Below are positions 45,892-55,524 of a stretch of 64,000 bases of DNA, one piece after another. The first letter of the stretch is position 1; every line of letters starts with the position of its first letter. Both the position numbers and the translations under genes were made by a program. The notes beneath the pieces were generated by a model, which did no database searches, was not told where the DNA came from, and worked only from the letters and a program-made list of their open reading frames with translations. Location: contig NZ_NESF01000005.1 of NCBI RefSeq assembly GCF_003063665.1, positions 1-64,000 on the forward strand, given 5' to 3'. Origin of the DNA: Limnohabitans sp. Hippo3. GTDB lineage: Bacteria > Pseudomonadota > Gammaproteobacteria > Burkholderiales > Burkholderiaceae_C.

Positions 45892-46734
45892 TCAGCGGTT
45901 GCGCTGGTTCATGAAGACCAGCTTTTCAAACAGGGTCACGTCCTGCTCGTTCTTGAGCAGAGCGCCCACCAACGGCGGCACCGAGACCTTCTGGTCGGCG
46001 CTTTGCAGGGCTTCGAGCGGGATGTCTTCGGCCACCAGCAATTTCAGCCAGTCCAGCAGTTCGCTGGTGGAGGGCTTTTTCTTCAGACCGGGCAGGCCGC
46101 GCACGTCGTAAAAGGTCTTGAGGGCCAGAGCCAGCAGGTCTTTCTTGAGCGTCGGGAAGTGCACATCCACGATCTGGCGCATGGTGTCCGCTTCGGGGAA
46201 CTTGATGTAGTGGAAGAAGCAGCGGCGCAGGAAGGCGTCGGGCAGTTCTTTTTCGTTGTTGGAAGTGATGAACACCAGTGGGCGGGTTTTGGCCTTGATC
46301 AGCTGGCGCGTCTCGTAGCAATAAAACTCCATGCGGTCGATTTCGCGCAGCAGGTCGTTGGGGAATTCGATGTCGGCCTTGTCGATTTCATCGATCAGGA
46401 TGGCCACCGGCACTTCGGAGGTGAAGGCCTGCCAGAGCACACCCTTGACGATGTAGTTCTCGATGTCCTTGACCTTTTCGTCGCCCAGTTGGCTGTCGCG
46501 CAGACGGCTCACGGCGTCGTATTCGTACAGGCCTTGCTGTGCTTTGGTGGTCGACTTGATGTGCCACTGCAGCAGCGGCAGGCCCAAAGCTTGAGAGACT
46601 TCCTCGGCCAGCATGGTCTTGCCGGTACCGGGCTCGCCTTTCACCAAGAGGGGACGTTTGAGGGTGATGGCGGCGTTGACGGCCAGCATCAGGTCCTGTG
46701 TGGCGACGTAGTTTTCGGTACCTTGGAATTTCAT
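45892..46734 (-). CDS. MoxR-family AAA ATPase
   Basis: The 280-residue ATPase has Walker A GEPGTGKT (residues 33-40), Walker B VAILIDEIDKAD, sensor-1 PLVFITSNNEKELPDAFLRR and a C-terminal lid. MoxR ATPases act as chaperones with VWA-domain partners; the partner is probably the CoxE-like protein three genes on. The gene heads the minus-strand operon and is divergent from the cytochrome c4 gene. Confidence 0.92.
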   Translation of the reverse strand: MKFQGTENYVATQDLMLAVNAAITLKRPLLVKGEPGTGKTMLAEEVSQALGLPLLQWHIKSTTKAQQGLYEYDAVSRLRDSQLGDEKVKDIENYIVKGVLWQAFTSEVPVAILIDEIDKADIEFPNDLLREIDRMEFYCYETRQLIKAKTRPLVFITSNNEKELPDAFLRRCFFHYIKFPEADTMRQIVDVHFPTLKKDLLALALKTFYDVRGLPGLKKKPSTSELLDWLKLLVAEDIPLEALQSADQKVSVPPLVGALLKNEQDVTLFEKLVFMNQRNR

Positions 46735-46840
46735 GGCGGACAGTTCTCAAAAACAGGAATGAAGCTTGTCAGGATTATGAGGGCCAGCCCGATATAATCC
46801 GCAGTTGATTTTTATCAATCATTTGGATTGTGTAAGCAAA

Positions 46841-47500
46841 ATGAACAAGCTGTTGACCTCGATGTTTGCCTTGGCTGTCGCCTCTGTGACCGCTGTTTCC
46901 GTTCAAGCCCAGGAAATCAAGGGCGACGCCAAAGCCGCTGAGCAAAAGATTGCCATGTGCATCGGCTGCCACGGCATCAAGGGCTACCAAGCCAGCTTCC
47001 CCGAGGTGTACCGCGTGCCCATGATCTCGGGCCAAAACGCCAAATACATAGTGTCGGCCCTCAATGCCTACAAAAAAGGCGAACGCAAGCACCCCACCAT
47101 GCGCGGCATTGCCGACAGCCTGAGCGAGCAGGACATGGCCGATCTGGGCGCTTACTACGAGCAGCATGGCAAGACAGAGCCGGTGTCCGTCACCCCCAAA
47201 ACGCCCGATGCGAAAGTGGCTGCCCTGTTGCAAAAGGGCGCTTGCATCTCTTGCCACGGCGACAATTTCGCCAAGCCTGTGGACCCCAGCTACCCTAAGA
47301 TTGCAGGCCAGCACAAAGACTTCCTGTTTGTTGCGCTCAAGTCCTACAAAGTGGAAAACCAGTCGACCTGGGGCCGCAACAATGGCGTGATGGGTGGCAT
47401 TGCCAAGCAATTCACCAACGCCGAACTCAAGGCCATGGCCAATTACATCGGTTCCCTGGAAGGCGACATGAAAGTGGTGCCCCAGTCCAAGTTCCGCTGA
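46841..47500 (+). CDS. Cytochrome c4 (diheme)
   Basis: The start at 46841 (MNKLLTSMFALAVASVTAVS) gives 219 residues with a signal ending VQAQ. Two heme motifs are present, C40-IG-C43-H44 and C135-IS-C138-H139, each in a class I domain with a likely methionine ligand (HPTMRGI, NNGVMGGI). Cytochrome c4 carries electrons from bc1 to terminal oxidases in the periplasm, which fits the bc1 genes in this window. A strong terminator follows. Confidence 0.92.
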   Translation: MNKLLTSMFALAVASVTAVSVQAQEIKGDAKAAEQKIAMCIGCHGIKGYQASFPEVYRVPMISGQNAKYIVSALNAYKKGERKHPTMRGIADSLSEQDMADLGAYYEQHGKTEPVSVTPKTPDAKVAALLQKGACISCHGDNFAKPVDPSYPKIAGQHKDFLFVALKSYKVENQSTWGRNNGVMGGIAKQFTNAELKAMANYIGSLEGDMKVVPQSKFR

Positions 47501-47520
47501 ACCCGGTCCAGCCCCAAGCA

Positions 47521-47548
47521 AAAAGCCAGTCTGACGACTGGCTTTTTT
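47521..47548 (+). terminator. Intrinsic terminator after cytochrome c4
   Basis: AAAAGCCAGTC (47521-47531) pairs perfectly with GACTGGCTTTT (47536-47546) around the loop TGAC, with extra T residues. It separates the cytochrome gene from the convergent grxD. Confidence 0.88.
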
Positions 47549-47622
47549 CATGGTGGCGGGCCGATTTTGCGGCCCACGGTGATGCCCAGGAGGCCGAATG
47601 GCTCGGCCCCCGAAGGCCGGTT

Positions 47623-47946
47623 TCAGGCCTGGCCGTTGATGACCTGTTGCAACTCGCCCGACTCGTACATGTCCATCATGATGTCCGAGCCGCCAATGAA
47701 TTCGCCCTTGATGTAGAGCTGGGGAATGGTGGGCCAGTTGCTGTATTCCTTGATGCCTTGGCGGATTTCGGCATCGTCCAGCACGTTCACGGTCTTGACG
47801 GTCTTGGGGTCGACACCACAGGCCTTCAGGATCTGGATGGCGCGGCCGGAAAAACCGCACATGGGGAAGCTGGCGCTGCCCTTCATGAACAAGGTGATGT
47901 CGTTGCCTTTGACGAGTTCGTCGATGCGTTGCTGGGTATCGCTCAT
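47623..47946 (-). CDS. grxD: Monothiol glutaredoxin Grx4
   Basis: The 107-residue protein has the monothiol active site C30-GFS (SFPMCGFSGRA), with WPTIPQLYIKGEFIGGSDIM for glutathione binding. GrxD carries 2Fe-2S clusters with BolA partners in iron homeostasis. It is the last gene of the hemA-prfA-prmC-grxD block, 39 bases after prmC. Confidence 0.95.
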   Translation of the reverse strand: MSDTQQRIDELVKGNDITLFMKGSASFPMCGFSGRAIQILKACGVDPKTVKTVNVLDDAEIRQGIKEYSNWPTIPQLYIKGEFIGGSDIMMDMYESGELQQVINGQA

Positions 47947-47985
47947 GGTCTTTCCTCCAAATGGGGCCGTTTCGAATGGGATGAA

Positions 47986-48849
47986 TTATCCCTCTGAATG
48001 CCAACACCCTCCGGTGCAGCGTTGTATTCCCGCCAGATCCTGACGCGATTGCACCTGGGCAAAACCAGCCGCCTGCAGCAGGGATTGCACCGCTGCGGAC
48101 TGGTCCCAGCCGTGCTCGAGCAGCAGCCAGCCGCCCCGGGCCAGATAGGCCGGGGCCTGGGCGATGATGCGGCGGATGTCTTCCAGGCCGTCCGCGCCAC
48201 TGGTCAGGGCGCTCAAAGGTTCGTGGGTCAGGGCGGCCAGGTGCGGGTCGTTTTCGGCCACATAGGGCGGGTTGGAGACGATCAGGTCAAAACGGCCCGT
48301 GCGCTGGACATCGACGGCGCACAGCCAGTCGCTCGCCATGAATTGCACGCCCAGATGCAAGCGGGCGGCATTGGCGCGAGCCACTGCCAGCGCGTCTTCG
48401 CTGGCGTCCACGGCCCACACCTTGGCATCGGGGCGGGCGTGTTGCAGCGCCAGGGCCACTGCGCCGCTGCCAGTGCCCAGGTCCAATATGCGTGGCGAAC
48501 GTGTTTCAGGTGCGGATTCAGGCAGACACGCCAGTGCCCATTCCACCAAAGTTTCGGTGTCGGGGCGCGGGTCCAGCACACGAGCGTCCACGGCCAACGT
48601 GAGACCAAAAAAATCCTTGCGCCCGGTGATGTAGGCCACGGGTTCGCCCTGCAGGCGGCGTTGCAGGGCATCTTGCCAGGTGGCGGTTTGCGCTGCCGTC
48701 AAAGTGTCGCCGTCATGGGCCAGTAGCCAGGCGCGGTCGTGCAGTGGGCGTTGCAGGCTGTGCAGCAGCAAAATCTGCGCGTCCACCCGGGCCAATCCCT
48801 GGGTTTGGGCTTGGCGCAGGCTCTCAGCCACAGTGGCGGCGGTGGGCAT
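47986..48849 (-). CDS. prmC: Release factor glutamine methyltransferase
   Basis: PrmC methylates the glutamine of the GGQ motif in release factors. The 287-residue protein has the SAM loop DLGTGSGA (GTGSG at residues 125-129) and the catalytic NPPY at 193-196, behind an N-terminal helical domain that binds the factor. The start at 48849 shares its first base with the prfA stop (TGATG), coupling it to its substrate's gene. Confidence 0.94.
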   Translation of the reverse strand: MPTAATVAESLRQAQTQGLARVDAQILLLHSLQRPLHDRAWLLAHDGDTLTAAQTATWQDALQRRLQGEPVAYITGRKDFFGLTLAVDARVLDPRPDTETLVEWALACLPESAPETRSPRILDLGTGSGAVALALQHARPDAKVWAVDASEDALAVARANAARLHLGVQFMASDWLCAVDVQRTGRFDLIVSNPPYVAENDPHLAALTHEPLSALTSGADGLEDIRRIIAQAPAYLARGGWLLLEHGWDQSAAVQSLLQAAGFAQVQSRQDLAGIQRCTGGCWHSEG

Positions 48850-49949
48850 CAGGCGGTGGCTCCGATTTCCAGCGCGGCCAGCTGCTCGGCCGCTTCGTAG
48901 CTTTGCAGGGCATGGACCACGTCCTGCAAATCGCCCTCCATGATGGTGAGCAGCTTGTACAAAGTCAGGTTGATGCGGTGGTCGGTCAGGCGCCCTTGCG
49001 GAAAGTTGTAGGTGCGGATGCGGTCGGAGCGGTCGCCGCTGCCGATCAGGCTCTTGCGTTCGGCCGCGTCCTTGGCGGCGCGCTCGGCCCGGTCTTTTTC
49101 CTGGATGCGGGCCGTCAGCACCTTCAGCGCTTGCGCCTTGTTGCTGTGCTGGCTGCGGCCGTCCTGGCATTCGGCCACGATGCCGGTGGGCAAGTGGGTG
49201 ATGCGCACCGCCGAGTCGGTTTTGTTGATGTGCTGACCGCCCGCACCGCTGGCGCGGAAAGTGTCGATGCGCAGGTCTGACGGGTTGATCTTGATGGCCT
49301 CGGCTTCGTCCGGCTCGGCCAGCACCGCCACGGTGCAGGCGCTGGTGTGGATGCGGCCTTGGGTTTCGGTGGCGGGCACGCGCTGCACCCGGTGGCCGCC
49401 CGACTCGAACTTGAGTGCGCCATACACGCCATCGCCCGATGTGCTGCCGTCAATGCGCACCACGACTTCCTTGTAGCCGCCCAGCTCGCTCACCGATTCC
49501 GAGATGATCTCGCACCGCCAGCCCTGGCTTTCGGCATAGCGCGTGTACATGCGCAGCAAATCGGCGGCAAACAGGGCCGACTCATCACCGCCAGTGCCTG
49601 CACGGATTTCGACAAACGCCGGGCGGGCGTCGTCCGGGTCTTTGGGCAGCAGCATGCGCTGCAACTCCGCTTCCAATGTTTGCAACTCGGCGCTGGCGCT
49701 GGCCACTTCTTCTTCGGCCATCTCGCGCAGGTCGGCATCATGGAGCATGGCTTGAGCGGCGGCCAGATCGGCGCTGCGCTGCTGAAAGCGGGCAAAGCGC
49801 GAGGCCACGGCGCTGACTTCGGCGTGTTCCCGCGAGAGCTTCAGGAACTGCGTCATGTCGGCCATGATGTCCTCGCGGGACAGCAAGAAGTCCAGCTCGG
49901 TCAGTCGCAGCGCGTAGCGCTCTAGTTGCTGAATCAGAAAGGGTTTCAC
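48849..49949 (-). CDS. prfA: Peptide chain release factor 1
   Basis: RF1 reads UAA and UAG stop codons. The 366-residue protein has the tripeptide PAT (RVPATETQG) in the codon-recognition domain and GAGGQHINK with the catalytic GGQ. The N-terminal coiled region is normal. It is co-oriented with hemA upstream and prmC downstream. Confidence 0.96.
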   Translation of the reverse strand: MKPFLIQQLERYALRLTELDFLLSREDIMADMTQFLKLSREHAEVSAVASRFARFQQRSADLAAAQAMLHDADLREMAEEEVASASAELQTLEAELQRMLLPKDPDDARPAFVEIRAGTGGDESALFAADLLRMYTRYAESQGWRCEIISESVSELGGYKEVVVRIDGSTSGDGVYGALKFESGGHRVQRVPATETQGRIHTSACTVAVLAEPDEAEAIKINPSDLRIDTFRASGAGGQHINKTDSAVRITHLPTGIVAECQDGRSQHSNKAQALKVLTARIQEKDRAERAAKDAAERKSLIGSGDRSDRIRTYNFPQGRLTDHRINLTLYKLLTIMEGDLQDVVHALQSYEAAEQLAALEIGATA

Positions 49950-49956
49950 TTCAAGG

Positions 49957-50030
49957 CGTCATGCCCGCGAAGGCGGGCATCGATGTGGGTATGTGGAGGA
50001 AGAGGGATTCCCACCTTTGCGGGAGTGAGA
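49957..50030. repeat. REP-like palindrome pair between hemA and prfA
   Basis: ATGCCCGC (49961-49968) and GCGGGCAT (49973-49980) form a perfect stem with the loop GAAG. A second, degenerate unit, GATTCCCACCTTTGCGGGAG (from 50006), follows in the opposite sense. Such CCCGC/GCGGG repeats are scattered between genes in Burkholderiales. It lies inside a probable operon and may stabilise or process the transcript. Confidence 0.65.
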
Positions 50031-50049
50031 GGGCTTGAGTGACTGGCCG

Positions 50050-51321
50050 CTAACGCTCTTTGCGCAAGAAAACGCGCTGCACGGTGTGCATGGTTTGTTC
50101 GCGGTGTTCCGGGTCTGCGCCGCGCAATTCGGCCAAAGCGCCATGCAGCATTTTCTGGGTCAGGCCTTTGGACAGGGCTTCCATCACGGCGATCGGGTCG
50201 TCGCCCCGGGCCAGCAGCTTGCGGGCACGGCCCAGCTCGGCTTCGCGCCAGGCATCGGCCTGGGTTTGCAGCTGCTGAATCAGCGGGACGGTGTCACGTT
50301 GGCCCAGCCAGTGGTTGAAACTTTGCACCCCGGCATCGATGATGATTTCGGCCTCAGCCACAGCAGCCTGGCGATGCGCCTGGCCCGCCTGCACCACGCT
50401 GGCCAGGTCGTCCACGGTGTAGAGGTAGACGTCTTCGAGCGACTTGACTTCCGGCTCGATGTCACGCGGCACGGCCAGGTCGACCATGAACATGGGGCGG
50501 TATTTGCGTTTTTTCAGGGCCCGCTCGACCGCGCCCAAGCCGATCAGCGGCAAGGTGCTGGCGGTGCAACTGATGACCGCATCGAACTCGTGCAGGCGCT
50601 CGGGCAGGTCGGCCAGGCGCATGACTTCGGCCCCGAAACGGTTGGCCAGCAGTTCGCCCCGGTCCAGGCTGCGGTTGGCGATGGCCATGGCCTTGGGCTG
50701 TTTGGCTGCAAAGTGGGTGGCCACCAACTCGATCATTTCACCCGCACCGACAAACAGCACGCGGATGTCCTTGAGGTCTTCGAACAATTGACTGGCCAGT
50801 CGCACCGAAGCAGCGGCCATGCTGATCGAGTGGGCACCGATTTCGGTGGCGCTGCGCACCTCTTTGGCCACGGCAAAACTGCGTTGGAACAATTGGTTCA
50901 GGGTGCTGCCCAATGCGCCTGCCTGCTCGGCAGCCCGCACGGCGTCCTTGAGTTGGCCCAGAATTTGGGCTTCACCCAGCACCATGGAGTCGAGGCCGCT
51001 GGCCACGCGAAAGGCGTGGCGAGCCGCTTCATTGCCTTCCAGCAAGTAAGTGTGGGCGTGCAATTCGGAGGCGCTCACCCCGCCGGTTTGGGCCAGCCAG
51101 CGCAGGGTGTCGTTGGTGGCGGCCTGGTCGGCAGCGCAATAGATTTCGGTGCGGTTGCAGGTCGACAGGATGGCGGCTTCAGGTTCTTGCGAAATCCGAT
51201 GGGCCAGATCGCGCCGCAGGCCTTGCAGAGTGGGCACCAGTTTGTCCACGGCGAACGCAAACCGACCGCGCAGATCTAGCGGGGCAGTGGTGTGGTTCAA
51301 ACCCAGGGTCCAGACAGCCAT
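50050..51321 (-). CDS. hemA: Glutamyl-tRNA reductase
   Basis: HemA reduces glutamyl-tRNA to glutamate-1-semialdehyde, the first committed step of heme synthesis. The start at 51321 ([20 protein letters not shown]) gives 423 residues. The nucleophile Cys55 ([10 protein letters not shown]), a [10 protein letters not shown] segment, the NADPH-binding [12 protein letters not shown] and a C-terminal dimerisation helix are present. An upstream ATG at 51339 is less likely given the conserved start. Confidence 0.95.
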   Translation of the reverse strand: MAVWTLGLNHTTAPLDLRGRFAFAVDKLVPTLQGLRRDLAHRISQEPEAAILSTCNRTEIYCAADQAATNDTLRWLAQTGGVSASELHAHTYLLEGNEAARHAFRVASGLDSMVLGEAQILGQLKDAVRAAEQAGALGSTLNQLFQRSFAVAKEVRSATEIGAHSISMAAASVRLASQLFEDLKDIRVLFVGAGEMIELVATHFAAKQPKAMAIANRSLDRGELLANRFGAEVMRLADLPERLHEFDAVISCTASTLPLIGLGAVERALKKRKYRPMFMVDLAVPRDIEPEVKSLEDVYLYTVDDLASVVQAGQAHRQAAVAEAEIIIDAGVQSFNHWLGQRDTVPLIQQLQTQADAWREAELGRARKLLARGDDPIAVMEALSKGLTQKMLHGALAELRGADPEHREQTMHTVQRVFLRKER

Positions 51322-51343
51322 GAAGGTCATTATAGGCACGGTA

Positions 51344-51361
51344 TGTCAACTTTGCTTGACA
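51344..51361. promoter_or_regulatory. Inverted repeat TGTCAA-N6-TTGACA upstream of hemA
   Basis: A perfect inverted repeat (TGTCAA at 51344-51349, TTGACA at 51356-51361) lies between the divergent hemA and a small membrane-protein gene. Each arm reads as a -35 hexamer in one direction. It could be a protein-binding site or overlapping promoters; no well-spaced -10 was found for either. Confidence 0.3.
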
Positions 51362-51458
51362 CAATACGTGGGCCTGGAGCTTGACGCGACTTTCAAGGCA
51401 CAATTTGCCGGGCTTGGACTGCCACAAGGGCAGGGTCACCCGAAGACATCGAGGTTTC

Positions 51459-51734
51459 ATGACGTTTGGCTTGTTGGTGCTGCACCTGTGGGGTTTTGTG
51501 TTGCCCGCCTTGGCCATGGCGCTTTTCATGCCTTGGGCGGGTCGCTGGGTCATGGGCCCCGGTCCCCGTCCAATGCGCCGCCGCATGGCGGTTCACGCTG
51601 TGGGGGGTGTGCTGGTCTTGGTGGCCGGTTTGTGGTGGCATGGCCAGGACGGGAAAATGAGCACCTACATCGCCTTGGTGCTGGTGACCGCCACGCTCGA
51701 ATGGTTTATGCACCGAGGCTGGGCCCGTCGCTGA
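51459..51734 (+). CDS. Small membrane protein, function unknown
   Basis: The start at 51459 gives 91 residues with three hydrophobic helices: MTFGLLVLHLWGFVLPALAM, MAVHAVGGVLVLVAGLWW and MSTYIALVLVTATLEWFMH. A basic loop (RPMRRR) lies between the first two. The family was not recognised. An ATG at 51381 would add 26 residues before the first helix. It is divergent from hemA and 49 bases upstream of a Bug-type binding protein gene. Confidence 0.65.
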   Translation: MTFGLLVLHLWGFVLPALAMALFMPWAGRWVMGPGPRPMRRRMAVHAVGGVLVLVAGLWWHGQDGKMSTYIALVLVTATLEWFMHRGWARR

Positions 51735-51783
51735 AAACCATGCACAGGCTGCACATCGGAAAAATCCATCAAGGGAGATGAAC

Positions 51784-52758
51784 ATGCGAGGAGTGAAACG
51801 CCGCCATTGGCTGGTCTTGGGTGGTCTGGCTTTGGCCTTGGCCGGGGGCAGTGCCTGGGCCTTTCCCACCAAACCCATCCGTGTGGTGATGGGTTTCCCG
51901 GCAGGCGGACCGCTCGACCAGCATGCCCGTTTGCTGACCGATCGGCTGCAAGCCCAGCTGGGGCAGCCCATCCTCATCGATTACAAAGCCGGTGCTGGCG
52001 GCACCGTGGGCGCGCAAGAGGTGATGCGTGCCGCGCCCGATGGCCACACGCTGATGCTGGCCAACACGGGGGTGATGGTCATCAACCCGGCGCTGTACAC
52101 CAAGCTGCCTTACAGCACACTGCGCGACTTTGTGCCAGTGGCCCGCACGGCCATGCAGCCGCTGGCCCTGCTGGTCAACCCCAAAGTGCCGGTGAACAAC
52201 CTGCAGGAATTTGTGGCCTATGCCAAAGCCCGGCCCGGCCAAATCAATTACGGCTCGGCGGGCAACGGCGGCAGCAGCCACCTGGTGCCCGAGATGTTCA
52301 AGTCGGCCACGGGGCTGTTCATGGTGCACATCCCTTACCGGGGCAGCGCACCCGCCTTCACCGACCTGATGGCGGGACAGGTGCAGTTCATGGCCGAGAG
52401 CATTCCGCAGGCCGCGCAGTACCACAAGCAGGGCAAGGTGCGGGCCTTGGCCGTCACCAGCCGCGAGCGCAACCCCGCGCTGCCCGACATCCCCACCGTG
52501 ATGGAAGCCGGGATCAAGAACTTCGAAGTGGTGGGTTTTTACGGTTTTCTGGCCCCGGCCGGTACACCCAAAGACGTGGTAAACAAGCTGAGCGACGCTT
52601 TCAAGGCGGTGATGAACCAGCCTGACATCAAGTCGCGCATGGTCGCGCAGGGGGCCGATCCGGCGTTTTTGGGGGCCGATGACTTTGCGAAATTCCTGAC
52701 GGCCGAAATGCCCCGCTGGGCGGCGGTGGTTCAGAAATCGGGCGCCAAGCTCGATTGA
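51784..52758 (+). CDS. Bug-family tripartite tricarboxylate transporter binding protein
   Basis: The ATG at 51784 is preferred over 51778 because GGGAG at 51773-51777 needs the longer spacing. The 324-residue protein has a signal peptide (VKRRHWLVLGGLALALAGGS, then AWA). The Bug signature segments IRVVMGFPAGGPLDQHARLL, INYGSAGNGGSSHLVPEMFK and MVHIPYRGSAPAFTDLMAGQ are present. These periplasmic proteins bind carboxylates and are greatly expanded in Burkholderiales. No TctAB permease genes are nearby, so it is an orphan receptor. Confidence 0.92.
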   Translation: MRGVKRRHWLVLGGLALALAGGSAWAFPTKPIRVVMGFPAGGPLDQHARLLTDRLQAQLGQPILIDYKAGAGGTVGAQEVMRAAPDGHTLMLANTGVMVINPALYTKLPYSTLRDFVPVARTAMQPLALLVNPKVPVNNLQEFVAYAKARPGQINYGSAGNGGSSHLVPEMFKSATGLFMVHIPYRGSAPAFTDLMAGQVQFMAESIPQAAQYHKQGKVRALAVTSRERNPALPDIPTVMEAGIKNFEVVGFYGFLAPAGTPKDVVNKLSDAFKAVMNQPDIKSRMVAQGADPAFLGADDFAKFLTAEMPRWAAVVQKSGAKLD

Positions 52759-52759
52759 T

Positions 52760-53503
52760 TCAAGCCGGGCTGAACAGGTCCACCTGGTCGGTGATGATGC
52801 CGTCGGTGCCGAGCGCCAGCAGGTGCTGGGCGGCCCAGTCGTCGTTGACGGTGTAGCTCAGGCATTTCAGGCCCGCACCGTGCACTTGGGCCACGGTGGT
52901 GGCGTCCCACAGCGCGAAGTTGGCCACCACGGCCACCGCATCGAGCGCCAAAGCTTTCTCCAACCAGCCTTGCCATAGCGTGTCGACCAGCAGGCCGCGG
53001 GGTAGCTCGGGCGCTGCTTGCTGTGCGGCGGCCAAGGCTTCGGGTTTGAACGAGGTCAAGAGCGGCGGCACTTCGGCCCTCGCCCACAGCCGGGCTGCCA
53101 GACGCGCCACGGCTTCACCTGTGGCCGCTTCGGTGCCCGGTGTGGGTTTGATCTCGATGTTCAGCAGGTAGTGGTTGGCCAGACAAAACCGCGCCAGCGC
53201 TTCGAGGGTGGGCAAGGCTTCGCCCGCAAAGCGGCGTGAATGCCAGCTGCCCGCGTCGAGTTGCGACAAGGCTTGCCAGGGCAGGTCGCCACCGATGCCT
53301 TGGCCATTGGTGGTGCGCTCGAGCGTGGCGTCGTGCATCAAGAACACCACACCGTCGGCACTGAGCTTGGCGTCGCACTCGAACATGCGGTAACCGTGTT
53401 CGGCCCCCATGCGGAAGGCGGCCAGGGTGTTTTCCGGGGCGAGCTTGCCTGCGCCCCGGTGGGCGATCCAGCGCGGGTAGGGCCAGTGTGGGGACATGGG
53501 CAT
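52760..53503 (-). CDS. ugpQ: Glycerophosphodiester phosphodiesterase
   Basis: UgpQ splits glycerophosphodiesters into glycerol-3-phosphate and an alcohol. The 247-residue protein has no signal peptide, as for cytosolic UgpQ. It has the catalytic motifs RWIAHRGAGKLAPENTLAAF and MFECDAKLSADGVVFLMHDA, then LNIEIKP. It lies two bases after ugpC, so it extends the glycerol-3-phosphate uptake operon. Confidence 0.93.
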   Translation of the reverse strand: MPMSPHWPYPRWIAHRGAGKLAPENTLAAFRMGAEHGYRMFECDAKLSADGVVFLMHDATLERTTNGQGIGGDLPWQALSQLDAGSWHSRRFAGEALPTLEALARFCLANHYLLNIEIKPTPGTEAATGEAVARLAARLWARAEVPPLLTSFKPEALAAAQQAAPELPRGLLVDTLWQGWLEKALALDAVAVVANFALWDATTVAQVHGAGLKCLSYTVNDDWAAQHLLALGTDGIITDQVDLFSPA

Positions 53504-53505
53504 GT

Positions 53506-54525
53506 TCAGGCGATGCGTTTTTGGGTTTGCGCGTCAAACCAGTGCAGGCGGTCAGCGCGGGGCGTGGCATGGAAGCTTTGGCCCGCTTGCGGCGGCACCA
53601 CCGATTCTTCCAGCCGCAGCGTCAGGATTTCATCGCCCAGGCGGGCGTGCACCAGGCGCTCGGCGCCCAGCAGTTCCACCGTGTCGGCGGTCAAGGTCCA
53701 GCCCCCCTCGTTTGGCGTGGGTGTGATGTCAAGGTGCTCAGGCCGGATGCCGAGGATGCGGCCTTCGGGTGTGCCCGGTGCGTGCCGCAGCAGGTTCATG
53801 GGCGGCGAGCCAATGAAGCTGGCCACAAAGGTGCTGGCCGGGCGGTTGTAGACCTCTTCGGGCGTGCCAAATTGCTCCATGTGGCCGCCGTTCATCACGA
53901 TCATGCGCTGGGCCAGGGTCATGGCTTCGACCTGGTCGTGCGTCACAAACAGGCTGGTGATGCCGAGTTCACGGTGCAGTTTTTGAATCTCCAGCCGGGT
54001 CTGGGCGCGCAGCTTGGCGTCGAGGTTGGACAGCGGCTCGTCAAACAAAAACACCTGCGGCTGGCGCACGATGGCCCGGCCCATGGCCACGCGCTGGCGC
54101 TGGCCACCGGACAGTTCGCGGGGTTTGCGTTGCAGCAGGTGGGACAGTTCCAGAATACCCGCCGCCTTGTCCACGCGTGCCTTGATTTCCTCCATGGGGC
54201 GTTTGGCGATCTTCAGGCCATAGGCCATGTTGTCGAACACGCTCATGTGGGGGTACAGCGCATAGTTCTGGAACACCATGGCGATGTCGCGCTCGGCGGG
54301 CTCCAGGTCGTTCACCACCCGTTCGCCGATCGAGATGGTGCCGCCCGAGATGTCTTCGAGACCCGCCACCATGCGCAGCAGGGTGGACTTGCCGCAGCCC
54401 GAAGGCCCGACGATGACCACAAATTCGCCATCGGCAATGCTGGCGTTCAGGTCGTGGATGACGGTGTTGGCCTTGGCGCCCGCGCCATAGGTTTTGAGGA
54501 TGTGAGAGAGGGTAATGGCAGCCAT
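53506..54525 (-). CDS. ugpC: sn-Glycerol-3-phosphate ABC transporter ATP-binding protein
   Basis: The 339-residue ATPase has Walker [10 protein letters not shown], signature LSGGQRQR and Walker [17 protein letters not shown], with a MalK-type C-terminal regulatory domain ([13 protein letters not shown]). The start at 54525 ([14 protein letters not shown]) matches the family. It is separated from ugpE by a pair of palindromic repeats and is followed immediately by ugpQ. Confidence 0.93.
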   Translation of the reverse strand: MAAITLSHILKTYGAGAKANTVIHDLNASIADGEFVVIVGPSGCGKSTLLRMVAGLEDISGGTISIGERVVNDLEPAERDIAMVFQNYALYPHMSVFDNMAYGLKIAKRPMEEIKARVDKAAGILELSHLLQRKPRELSGGQRQRVAMGRAIVRQPQVFLFDEPLSNLDAKLRAQTRLEIQKLHRELGITSLFVTHDQVEAMTLAQRMIVMNGGHMEQFGTPEEVYNRPASTFVASFIGSPPMNLLRHAPGTPEGRILGIRPEHLDITPTPNEGGWTLTADTVELLGAERLVHARLGDEILTLRLEESVVPPQAGQSFHATPRADRLHWFDAQTQKRIA

Positions 54526-54544
54526 AAATTCTTTGATCAGACGA

Positions 54545-54628
54545 GGACAGAGCGCCGCTTCGCAGCGGTCTGTCCCCTGGTTCCTAATTTGACGGGGACA
54601 GAGCAACGCTTCGCATGGGTCTGTCCCC
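54545..54628. repeat. Two tandem palindromic repeats between ugpE and ugpC
   Basis: Unit one (54545-54577) runs from GGACAG to CTGTCCCC with a core CGCTTCGCAGCGG. Unit two (54594-54628) runs from GGGGACAG to CTGTCCCC with a core ACGCTTCGCATGGG. Both share ACAGAGC, CGCTTCGCA and GGTCTGTCCCC, so they are copies of one REP-like element. Hairpins here could lower expression of ugpC relative to the permeases. Confidence 0.7.
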
Positions 54629-54635
54629 GGGGTTA

Positions 54636-55490
54636 TTACTTTTCCGTGTCAACCAGGCCCTTGACGAACCATTTTTGCATCAGGATCACGACCAGCGCTG
54701 GGGGCAGCATGGCCAGGATGGCGGCGGCCATGACCACGTTCCACTCGGTCCAGGACTCGCCCGAAATCAGGCGCTTGATGCCCAGCACCACCGGGTACAT
54801 GTCTTCGCTGGTGGTCACCAGCAGCGGCCACAGGTACTGGTTCCAGCCATAGATGAACTGGATGACAAACAGTGCCGCGATGTTGGTGGCCGACAGGGGC
54901 AGCAACACGTCCTTGAAAAAGCGCATCGGGCCGGCACCGTCCATGCGGGCGGCCTCGACCAGTTCATCGGGGATGGTCAGGAAAAACTGCCGGAACAAAA
55001 AGGTGGCCGTGGCCGAGGCGATCAGCGGCACCGTCAGGCCCGCAAAACTGTTGAGCAGGCCCAAACCGGCCACCACTTCGTAAGTGGGGCTGATCCGCAC
55101 TTCGACCGGCAGCATCAGGGTGACAAAAATCATCCAGAACACCAGATTGCGCAGCGGGAAGCGGAAATACACGATGGCAAAGGCCGACAGCAGCGAGATC
55201 GCGATCTTGCCAATGGCAATGCCCAAGGCGCTGATCAGGCTGATCTGCATCATGGGCCACATGGCGGGCAGGGGGCTGCCTTGTGAATTGGGGCCGCCAA
55301 ACAGGGTCAGGCGGTAGGTTTCCCAAAAGTGGCTGCCCGGCACCAGCGACATGGGCACACTCTGGTTGATCTGCTGGGCGGTTTGGGTAGAGCCGATGAA
55401 AGTCAGGTACAGCGGAAAGGCCACGATGGCCACACCGATGAGCAAGATGACATGCCGCAAAATTTGCAGGCCGGGGCGTCGTTCGATCAT
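54636..55490 (-). CDS. ugpE: sn-Glycerol-3-phosphate ABC transporter permease UgpE
   Basis: The 284-residue protein has six membrane helices and the coupling loop [20 protein letters not shown] typical of sugar-type permeases. [20 protein letters not shown] near the end is characteristic of UgpE. The start at 55490 ([17 protein letters not shown]) precedes the first helix. It is 34 bases after ugpA. Confidence 0.93.
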   Translation of the reverse strand: MIERRPGLQILRHVILLIGVAIVAFPLYLTFIGSTQTAQQINQSVPMSLVPGSHFWETYRLTLFGGPNSQGSPLPAMWPMMQISLISALGIAIGKIAISLLSAFAIVYFRFPLRNLVFWMIFVTLMLPVEVRISPTYEVVAGLGLLNSFAGLTVPLIASATATFLFRQFFLTIPDELVEAARMDGAGPMRFFKDVLLPLSATNIAALFVIQFIYGWNQYLWPLLVTTSEDMYPVVLGIKRLISGESWTEWNVVMAAAILAMLPPALVVILMQKWFVKGLVDTEK

Positions 55491-55524
55491 GACAGCCCTC
55501 CGAAGGGAATGTGTGGGTGCAACA

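Noticed and set aside
51329-51334. TATAAT on the minus strand just upstream of hemA
   Set aside because: The nearest good -35 (TTGACA at 51349-51344) is only nine bases away, and transcription from this box would begin almost at the start codon.
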